A stretch of 9,656 nucleotides of DNA from Planctomycetaceae bacterium. GTDB lineage: Bacteria > Planctomycetota > Planctomycetia > Pirellulales > Thermoguttaceae. The notes under the pieces are model-generated. The model worked only from the letters and a program-made list of their open reading frames with translations. It had not been told where the DNA came from and made no database searches. Numbering within the stretch: the first letter of the stretch is position 1; the number at the start of each line of letters is the position of its first letter. Below are positions 1 through 5,603 of this stretch, piece by piece. The position numbers were made by a program, and so were the translations under genes. The stretch covers positions 1-9,656 of the forward strand of contig WRCR01000126.1 of the NCBI GenBank assembly GCA_009783865.1. The letters are read 5' to 3'.

Positions 1-189
1 AAACTAACGTCACGAGAAATGAAATCGTACTCGACTAAAATACACCGAACGCCACTTATCGAACGGTGGAGCATCCTGATACAAACGCCAAAACTGACAT
101 AACACTTTCCGGCGAAAACCTTATACACTTTCACGGTGCAGATGCTGTTTTGTACAGTTTGTGTCCCTTTTGATTTTTGGAAATTTGCG

Positions 190-1230
190 ATGTCTGATAA
201 TTTTTCTTATACGACATGTCCGCGTTGTAGTGCGCAGTTGCCTGCAAACACTGCTTTCTGTTCAAATTGCGGAACACCTCTGGCAAATCCGCAGAGCGGT
301 TTTCATCCGCAGTATTATGGGGCTGAACCGATTAGAAATGTGCCGGCGGATTATCTTATATGGTCAATCATTTCAACACTTTGCTGTTGTTTGCCGCTTG
401 GTATCGCCGCAATTATATTTTCCACTCAATGCAAGTCCGCCATTTCGGCAGGCGATTTGGCAACAGCCCAATCGAAGTCCAAAACGGCATTTATGCTCAA
501 TATTATCTCTCTGTTGCTTGGTTTGATTTTTAATGTCTTATATTGCGGGGCACTCCTTTTACCGACAATACATCCCGCGCGGGAAGCGGCTCGGCGCATG
601 CAGTGTTCTAACAAAGTAAAGCAACTCACTATAGCAGTTCATAATTTTCATGATGTGCATCTTGGTCTTCCGCCGCTTTATACAACCGATGATGACGGCA
701 AGCCGCTGCATAGTTGGCGGGCGTTTCTTTTGCCGTATGTTGAGCAATGTGCATTATACGATGACATGATTGTTGACAACTGTTTTACTGAACCGTGGGA
801 CAGTCCGCGTAATCTACGGTATCATGTCCACAACATATACCCTTATCACTGTCCGTCTTTATCTGTAATCAGTGATGATAACTGTAATTATGCCGCGATA
901 GTCGGCGTTCTAACACACGTTCAAAAAATTGACGCGAAGGGGGGATTAGGAATAGGACCAAATTTCAATCACATTACAGACGGAATGAGTAACACGGCAA
1001 TGATTGTCGAAACGAAACTGCCGTTTTGCTGGATGAACCCGACAACAGATATTTCGGCGGAAGAATTTTCGAAGGGCATTAACAACGGGGCTGTCGGCAG
1101 CAATCACGCAGGCGGCAGTCAAGTTGGAATGGCGGACGGCAGTGTCCGTTTTATCAGTAATACCTGCGACCCGATTATTCTGAAAGCACTGGCAACACCG
1201 GATGGACGTGAAAGCGTAACACTGGATTAG
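190..1230 (+). CDS. Zinc ribbon-CD225/dispanin-DUF1559 fusion protein
   Basis: This is a membrane protein of 346 aa from the chosen start. Residues 10-27 hold a zinc ribbon of two CxxC pairs (C10/C13 and C24/C27). Residues about 52-118 hold two hydrophobic helices joined by a loop with CKSAISAGD and AQSKSK; this pattern matches the CD225/dispanin family, including the CCCLPLG stretch. From about 128 the protein is a DUF1559 (SBP_bac_10) domain: REAARRMQC, then HNFHD and LPP, HSWRAFLLPY, VETK, and the terminal H306-X9-DG motif followed by SVRFI. DUF1559 proteins usually begin with a type IV prepilin-like leader; here the second CD225 helix occupies that place, so the domain is probably displayed outside the membrane while the ribbon stays in the cytoplasm (inference). 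An in-frame ATG at 136 would add 18 residues outside any domain. I prefer 190 because it opens directly into the ribbon and has TTTGGAAA just upstream. The gene converges on its right-hand neighbour with only 16 nt between stops. The biochemical role of DUF1559 is unknown to me. Confidence 0.88.
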   Translation: MSDNFSYTTCPRCSAQLPANTAFCSNCGTPLANPQSGFHPQYYGAEPIRNVPADYLIWSIISTLCCCLPLGIAAIIFSTQCKSAISAGDLATAQSKSKTAFMLNIISLLLGLIFNVLYCGALLLPTIHPAREAARRMQCSNKVKQLTIAVHNFHDVHLGLPPLYTTDDDGKPLHSWRAFLLPYVEQCALYDDMIVDNCFTEPWDSPRNLRYHVHNIYPYHCPSLSVISDDNCNYAAIVGVLTHVQKIDAKGGLGIGPNFNHITDGMSNTAMIVETKLPFCWMNPTTDISAEEFSKGINNGAVGSNHAGGSQVGMADGSVRFISNTCDPIILKALATPDGRESVTLD

Positions 1231-1246
1231 TTGTCTGCCTTACTCC

Positions 1247-3070
1247 TTACTGTACATTTTTTCCGGCTATTGGTACATATCCAACGGAGCGGGCGAGTTT
1301 ATGTCCCTCTTCGGAGAGCAGCCAGCGAACAAACCGTTCCACTTTTTCTCCCGGATTCTTGCGGTTAACCAGCACGGTCTCATAAACCAGCGGATACTCG
1401 CCCGATGCTATCGTTTCGGTGGTTGGAAACGCGCCGTTCACTGCCATCACTCTGGTTCCGGGGTTAAAAACCATATAGCGGTCATAGTGGTAAATCGAAT
1501 AAGCAATGCCAGTGGGATTTCCTTGCAGTTCCTCAAATATGCCGCTCATGGTGTCCATCCTTTTCGGTTTGAAATTCTCATGAACAGGAATATCCTTCAT
1601 GACAAGCGTTTGCATAAGTTCTTCGCTGCCGGACTCCGCATTCCGAATAAAAGGTTTGATGACACCGCCGAATCCGCCGACATCTTTCCAATTCGGATAC
1701 TTGCCGCTGAAAATACCCTGATATTGTTCCAACGTTAGATTTCGCACGGGATTGAGCCGGTTTTGTAAGAAGACGAAGGCATCTTTAGCAAAAGGAATTT
1801 GTACGAGTTCAACGCCCAACTTTTCGGCTTCGTTCATTTCCATTTTTGAAAGCCGGCGTGTCGAAAAGGTAATGTCCTTTTCCCCTTTGATGACCGCCAA
1901 GATTGCCTGATGCGTGTTGGAAAGTGTTATATGTTTTCCCGCTGCCGCCGGGGTGTGAGTAATTGTCGTCTGCAAGCATGCGGTGTCAATTCCTCCGCAT
2001 CTTTCGGCAATGGCGCGAATGAAGGGATGTAAACTTAGCGAACCGTCCCTGCGGTCTACTTCCGCTTGCTTGATTTCAAGTTTCTTCAGTTCCATCGTTG
2101 CGTAAAACCGCCACGGTTCCCGTTCAGCATCGCGGGATTCTTTCAGCAATTCGTATGCCTTAAATCGGGGATAAGGCCAGACATGGATATAGCCAAAATC
2201 GGACGAGCCGGTAAACGGTTCGTCGCCGATAATCTGTGATTTTCGTTTGTTGTCTAGTGATAAGATATTATTGCTTGTCCCCGCAACAGAGAACGCACGT
2301 ATTGCCCCGCTTCCTCCGTTCAAGTCGCTGGGTAAATTTTTGAGTGTTATTTTATCTATTGGTCCGCGGTGAACGTTGAGGACTTGAGGGAGCGTGGGAA
2401 AATCTGTGTGTGTTACGTTGTCTATTCGTCCTTGGTACTGTCCAATCTGTCTCTTTTGTTTCTCAATTTTTTGTTGGATGATTCCGACTATTTGCTCGTA
2501 TGGGAAGAGATTTTCTTCTGCAAGTGCGTTCCAGTATTCCGCTTGTTTCTTTGGGTCAAGGTATTCAGGATATTGGCGGAATTCGTTCCATATTGTGTGC
2601 AGATATCCGGTGGTGTGCAGGTCGGTATATCTTTTGGCGATGGTGCTGTAATCCCCGCCGCGGATTTCTTTGTATTGGTCCAAGTCCGTTTGGAGAACTC
2701 CTCTTAAATAATCAGAATCCTCCCTGTTTTCCCATTCTTTGATGCTTTTTTCGAGTTCGCCAATAGATTGTTCGATTTCCTTTATTAAAAGCGGATGAAT
2801 AACTCCGAACAGTTCGGCGCGGGTTTTCCAGTATTCGCGGTTTGCTTCCCGCAGTTTGGCATAGATGTCGAGATACTTCTGATGAAACTCCGGCGGCAGG
2901 TTGCCAAAGAATTCCTTGCGTGTTTCGGCATCCCATTGGGCGGGGTCGGTCGAAATCATACCGGCTTGAAGACGTTCTCCGAATGTTGTCGGCAGTTCTT
3001 TTGCCGATAGAATTCCGGTTACGAGAATGAATGACAATACGACTCCGGTTCCTCGAAGCAAGATGGACAT
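1247..3070 (-). CDS. PstS-like periplasmic substrate-binding protein with long N-terminal extension
   Basis: This is a 607-aa exported protein. Residues 1-23 form a signal peptide (MSILLRG, a hydrophobic core, then a likely cut after ILSA). Residues about 25-340 are mostly charged and helical, with coiled-coil-like stretches near 98-118 and 195-215; I recognise no domain there. From about 341 to the end the protein resembles the PstS/PBP-like superfamily. It opens with DGSLSLHPFIRAIAE, like the DGSxT...L start of phosphate-binding proteins. It continues with ITFSTRRLS, LVQIPFAKDAFVFLQN, LTLEQYQGIFSGKYPNWKDVGG, an ESGSEELM anion-loop-like segment, and a C-terminal FVRWLLSEEGHKLARSVGYVPI. PstS alone is normally about 300-350 aa, so this is roughly twice as long. 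No pstCAB transporter genes are nearby, so sensing or scavenging of an anion is as likely as import (inference). The ATG at 3070 has GGAGGAG just upstream. An earlier in-frame ATG at 3106 lies at the predicted transcription start and is rejected. Confidence 0.85.
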   Translation of the reverse strand: MSILLRGTGVVLSFILVTGILSAKELPTTFGERLQAGMISTDPAQWDAETRKEFFGNLPPEFHQKYLDIYAKLREANREYWKTRAELFGVIHPLLIKEIEQSIGELEKSIKEWENREDSDYLRGVLQTDLDQYKEIRGGDYSTIAKRYTDLHTTGYLHTIWNEFRQYPEYLDPKKQAEYWNALAEENLFPYEQIVGIIQQKIEKQKRQIGQYQGRIDNVTHTDFPTLPQVLNVHRGPIDKITLKNLPSDLNGGSGAIRAFSVAGTSNNILSLDNKRKSQIIGDEPFTGSSDFGYIHVWPYPRFKAYELLKESRDAEREPWRFYATMELKKLEIKQAEVDRRDGSLSLHPFIRAIAERCGGIDTACLQTTITHTPAAAGKHITLSNTHQAILAVIKGEKDITFSTRRLSKMEMNEAEKLGVELVQIPFAKDAFVFLQNRLNPVRNLTLEQYQGIFSGKYPNWKDVGGFGGVIKPFIRNAESGSEELMQTLVMKDIPVHENFKPKRMDTMSGIFEELQGNPTGIAYSIYHYDRYMVFNPGTRVMAVNGAFPTTETIASGEYPLVYETVLVNRKNPGEKVERFVRWLLSEEGHKLARSVGYVPIAGKNVQ

Positions 3071-3110
3071 GGACTCCTCCGGTGATTTGCATTGAAGCAG
3101 CAACACCGGT

Positions 3111-3139
3111 ATTATTGCTTACTGCGAAGGGATTGTCAA
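3111..3139 (-). promoter_or_regulatory. Sigma70-type promoter for the PstS-like gene
   Basis: On the minus strand TTGACA (3139-3134, perfect match) is followed by a 17-nt spacer and AATAAT (3116-3111, 5 of 6). Transcription would start near 3104 and leave a leader of about 35 nt before the ATG at 3070. This supports that start and gives the gene its own promoter downstream of the M14-family gene. Confidence 0.65.
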
Positions 3140-3146
3140 GAATACG

Positions 3147-3172
3147 AAAAACCCGGGGATTGCGCGCCGGTT
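3147..3172 (-). terminator. Possible weak intrinsic terminator after the M14-family gene
   Basis: Read on the minus strand, AACCGG (3172-3167), a ten-base loop and CCGGGTT (3156-3150) can pair with one bulged G. The 3' arm runs into a short U tract (plus-strand A run 3147-3151). It begins four bases after the stop codon of the upstream gene and ends just before the promoter of the next. The stem is short, so read-through is likely. Confidence 0.35.
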
Positions 3173-3175
3173 ATT

Positions 3176-3961
3176 TTATTCCTTCACTTTCATATCCAGA
3201 TGCGTTAATGCGGTATTGATTACAGCGGTATGATATTCGACACGCAATTCCAATTTGTCTTTGTGGCAGGTCTCAACTATCATCGTGTGACAATCGAAAA
3301 GGGCGGCACCTGAACGTGCCAAACTTCCAAGAACCGGCGGGCGGCGAAGATTCCACTTTCGTTCCGCGATGTCAATTTTCTTGTTGTTCACGTCGATGAT
3401 TTTTTGGGCGAGTTTTTCTGCGGATTCACTCTTGCTGGGAGTATAAATGACAGAATTTCCAAGTGCCGGCTCCTCCTTTGCCTGCGAATAATTCTTGGAT
3501 TCATGAAGGTCAATGATCCATTCGACCTTATATTCCCGTATCACGCGGAGAATCTCTTCTACCAGAATTTTGTTTTTACTTTCTTCTCTAATCTCTTTTC
3601 CGATTTCTTGGGGAAAGTCCCGATTCAGGTCAGTCCCGCCGTTTTGTACCATTCGGGTACTTGTTTGAATTGCCCGGCGATTCGCTTCCGGCAGCACCAA
3701 TAAGGTTCCGCGTGAAATGGGGTATTTTACGGCTTTCGCTGCGGCACGTATCCCAGCCGTTTCGTTTCCGTGAACACCTCCAGTTATCATCAGCACAGGA
3801 CCCGGCACTTCACTGCGGCGGACGTGCAAATCCGTCGCAAATTCCGTTCCCGCTGCTAATGTGATAATCTCGGTTTTCTCCGCTCCAAAGAGTATGGGAG
3901 AAAAAAGAAAAAGTACGACTACAAATTGAAACAAGTGAAAACGCATAAAACGAAAAGACAT
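3176..3961 (-). CDS. Secreted M14-family (AspA/AstE-like) zinc amidohydrolase
   Basis: This is a 261-aa protein of the succinylglutamate desuccinylase/aspartoacylase branch of M14 zinc peptidases. Residues 1-26 form a signal peptide with a VVVLFLF core and a likely cut near FGA. The HxxE zinc motif is H64-G-N-E67 inside GGVHGNE. A GGTDLNRDFP segment (108-117) matches the family substrate-binding stretch. DLHES (151-155) supplies the probable third zinc ligand H153, and E230 in IVETC is the likely catalytic glutamate. All expected active-site residues are present, so it should be active. Family members hydrolyse N-acyl amino acids or peptide bonds. An exported form acts outside the cytoplasm, perhaps on peptides or acylated amino acids (inference; the substrate cannot be read from sequence). 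The start is uncertain: ATGs at 3994, 3961 and 3946 share the frame and none has a clear Shine-Dalgarno. I chose 3961 because a possible -10 sits at 4009-4004. The PstS-like gene lies 105 nt downstream. Confidence 0.82.
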   Translation of the reverse strand: MSFRFMRFHLFQFVVVLFLFSPILFGAEKTEIITLAAGTEFATDLHVRRSEVPGPVLMITGGVHGNETAGIRAAAKAVKYPISRGTLLVLPEANRRAIQTSTRMVQNGGTDLNRDFPQEIGKEIREESKNKILVEEILRVIREYKVEWIIDLHESKNYSQAKEEPALGNSVIYTPSKSESAEKLAQKIIDVNNKKIDIAERKWNLRRPPVLGSLARSGAALFDCHTMIVETCHKDKLELRVEYHTAVINTALTHLDMKVKE

Positions 3962-4003
3962 TTTAGCATCGGTGGTTGAAGGTTGACATTGCAAACTTGC
4001 TGT

Positions 4004-4009
4004 ATTGTA
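4004..4009 (-). promoter_or_regulatory. Possible -10 box for the M14-family gene
   Basis: TACAAT on the minus strand (5 of 6 to TATAAT) would place the start of transcription near 3997, giving a leader of about 36 nt before the ATG at 3961. No convincing -35 lies 16-18 nt upstream, so this is tentative. Confidence 0.3.
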
Positions 4010-4044
4010 TCACATTTTATGGAAAAATAGAAGGTACAGTCCGA

Positions 4045-4073
4045 TTGCAAGCCGGGCAGGCAGGTGTTATAAT
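4045..4073 (+). promoter_or_regulatory. Extended -10 promoter for the HEAT-like/membrane protein pair
   Basis: TTGCAA (4045-4050) is separated by exactly 17 nt from a perfect TATAAT (4068-4073), which is preceded by TGT, the extended -10 element. Transcription would start near 4080, leaving a leader of about 100 nt before the ATG at 4181. It points away from the M14-family gene, so this intergenic region is divergent. Confidence 0.6.
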
Positions 4074-4180
4074 TCATTTTGAGTGAGTGTCGCGTTTCAC
4101 CAATTTTTGCACAACCCTCAACACTGCGATATGTTAGAGTTTAGGGACACGTTCTTACACAAATTTGCCCACAAAATGAC

Positions 4181-4825
4181 ATGTTAGAAACACTTGACAC
4201 CATTGATTGGAGTTCACTCGAACATGCTTATGGTTTTGCAAGCGATGTCCCCTGTCTGCTTCGAGACATCATTTGCGATTGCCGAGAACGACAAGACAGG
4301 GCTTTTTACGAACTGCATGGTAATGTTGTTCATCAGGGAACTATCTATGGGGCGACTCCGCATACCATTCCGTTTTTGGTAGAAATACTCAATGAACCGT
4401 CTATCACAGATGCTTATGTCAAGGAAGGTGTTGCCGGTTTATTAGCGGCAATTGCGGCGGGAAGAGGTTATTGTACATCAGTCACCGACCTCCAAAACAA
4501 AGATTATAAAAATGAAATAGACAGGCAATATGACATTACGGAAAAGGTGCGTATTGAGTCGTCGAAGATTTTTCCCATGCTGATTCCTTTTCTTGAAAAC
4601 GAAGATTATTCGCTGCGGGAAATTATTGCCGAAGCAATTCCGTTTTATCCGGAACACTATGCGCTCGCGCTTCCGGCATTGGAACGGGCAGAGAGTGCCG
4701 AAACTGACGAAGTAGTCAAAGAATTGATGTGCGAAGCACTGGAATTTTCCCGACAAAACCCGGCAATATCATCGTTGGATATGCTCCTGAAAGAACTGAA
4801 AAAAGAACCGGGGACGCAGCGGTAA
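4181..4825 (+). CDS. HEAT-like repeat protein
   Basis: This is a 214-aa soluble, helical, acidic protein with no signal peptide. The N-terminus has the pattern IDWSSLEHAYG, then DVPCLLRDI, YELHGNVVHQGTIYGAT and TIPFLVEIL (residues 8-70). This is typical of a bacterial HEAT-like protein family in which a short helical repeat opens with WSSLxHAYG and carries NxxHQGTxYxAT. Paired helices follow at about 78-93, 127-156 and 160-188 (FPMLIPFLENEDYSLREIIAEAI; ALPALERAESAETDEVVKELMCEAL), as expected for HEAT solenoids. Such proteins usually mediate protein-protein contacts; some sit in polymorphic-toxin immunity loci, but no toxin is visible here. The ATG lacks a Shine-Dalgarno and follows a leader of about 100 nt. 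The membrane protein gene begins 29 nt after its stop, so the two are probably co-transcribed. Confidence 0.8.
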   Translation: MLETLDTIDWSSLEHAYGFASDVPCLLRDIICDCRERQDRAFYELHGNVVHQGTIYGATPHTIPFLVEILNEPSITDAYVKEGVAGLLAAIAAGRGYCTSVTDLQNKDYKNEIDRQYDITEKVRIESSKIFPMLIPFLENEDYSLREIIAEAIPFYPEHYALALPALERAESAETDEVVKELMCEALEFSRQNPAISSLDMLLKELKKEPGTQR

Positions 4826-4854
4826 TCCGCTAGGTCCCGGAGTGGAGAATAAAT

Positions 4855-5523
4855 ATGTACAAAACGAAATTTTACGCCAGAACATGGATATGTTGGGCAG
4901 GGGTCCTGCTTCTGGGTCCCATTGTCGCCGGCTGGCTCATCATGGGGTTATTGATTGTGCTGGGCATCGACAAACCGCCGCCCGAACAGGATGGAGTGCC
5001 GGACAGTGCCCTATTGATAATTGGCTTGCTTTGCACGCCTATGGTGTTTTCTCTCGTTTTTCAGGTGTATGCTCGGCAAACGCCCATTCTCAAGATGCAT
5101 CGAGAAGGAATAAAAATTCGAGTGGTTTGGACTCCGATTTCGTCCAGTGGACTCGTGATGTATGTGCTGTGGCTTTTTCCACCACTCGCTTTTTTCATAT
5201 ATGCACTCGTCATGCTTTGGAGGTTGCTCTCGTTTCAGTTGTTCCGAATACGAACGTTTTATATACCGTGGGATGATACATTGGAGATAGCGAAAGAAAA
5301 AAATGCGTTCACAATTACCGCTTGGAATTACCGGGAGGAAAATACTTCGCAGGTATATGAATACATGTCTTTTTTCTACTGTGCTGATTCTTTCGGAACA
5401 TCCATCCGCAAAGTAAGTGAGTCCATACAATTTTTTCTACATAATCCCGACTCCCGTGAATTCCTGCCGAATTGGCGGGATGAGGACACGATGTTTGGCA
5501 ATAGTACGTTTGATTCTCGGTAG
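4855..5523 (+). CDS. Three-TM membrane protein, unknown function
   Basis: This is a 222-aa protein that I do not recognise. Hydrophobic helices are visible at about 11-37 (WICWAGVLLLGPIVAGWLIM), 51-73 (SALLIIGLLCTPMVFSLVFQ) and 98-124 (SGLVMYVLWLFPPLAFFIYAL). Between helices 2 and 3 comes ILKMHREGIKIR, and after helix 3 comes FYIPWDDTLEIAKEKNAFTIT. This order recalls small bacterial PH-like membrane proteins, where a Gly-Ile strand and an IPW(D/E)-x-I/L strand occur in one beta domain (inference from pattern only). The C-terminal 60 residues are polar and contain HNPDSREFLPNW. The start is supported by GGAG at 4844-4847, seven bases before the ATG. It lies 29 nt after the HEAT-like gene and probably shares its transcript, so the two products may work together at the membrane. 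Confidence 0.72.
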   Translation: MYKTKFYARTWICWAGVLLLGPIVAGWLIMGLLIVLGIDKPPPEQDGVPDSALLIIGLLCTPMVFSLVFQVYARQTPILKMHREGIKIRVVWTPISSSGLVMYVLWLFPPLAFFIYALVMLWRLLSFQLFRIRTFYIPWDDTLEIAKEKNAFTITAWNYREENTSQVYEYMSFFYCADSFGTSIRKVSESIQFFLHNPDSREFLPNWRDEDTMFGNSTFDSR

Positions 5524-5552
5524 CGCAATCTTGCGTTCTCGGCTCGTTGTTC
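5523..5552 (+). repeat. Dispersed repeat, copy 1
   Basis: A 30-nt segment starting at GCGCAATCTT matches 8910-8939 at 22 of 30 positions without gaps, including an identical first ten bases and a shared CGGCTC. This copy begins at the last base of the membrane protein's stop codon and lies in the spacer before the vWA gene. Both copies are intergenic and in the same orientation, suggesting a small repeat family, though two imperfect copies could be coincidence. Confidence 0.4.
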
Positions 5553-5586
5553 CGTCGTTGCACTGCACTCCTTTCCGCTTTTTTTG

Positions 5587-5595
5587 TGATATAAT
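5587..5595 (+). promoter_or_regulatory. Extended -10 element for the vWA/GATase-like gene
   Basis: TGA followed by a perfect TATAAT (5590-5595) forms an extended -10 box. No -35 is visible at the right spacing. The ATG begins eight bases after the hexamer, so the transcript would start at or within a few bases of the start codon, giving a leaderless or near-leaderless mRNA. Confidence 0.55.
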
Positions 5596-5603
5596 AATTC
5601 GAT

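Noticed and set aside
1..135. Possible coding ends on either strand at the left edge (a plus frame closing at 102 and a minus frame open from a GTG at 134 to the edge)
   Set aside because: Both are short and have ordinary-looking chance composition with no recognisable motif; I see nothing I can support before the DUF1559 gene.
136..189. Upstream in-frame ATG giving the DUF1559 fusion protein 18 extra residues
   Set aside because: The extra residues are outside any domain and the start has no better ribosome site; the ATG at 190 opens directly into the zinc ribbon.
4842..5276. 144-codon plus-strand frame starting just before the membrane protein gene
   Set aside because: It is a shifted frame of the membrane protein gene; the latter has the Shine-Dalgarno and clear membrane helices.
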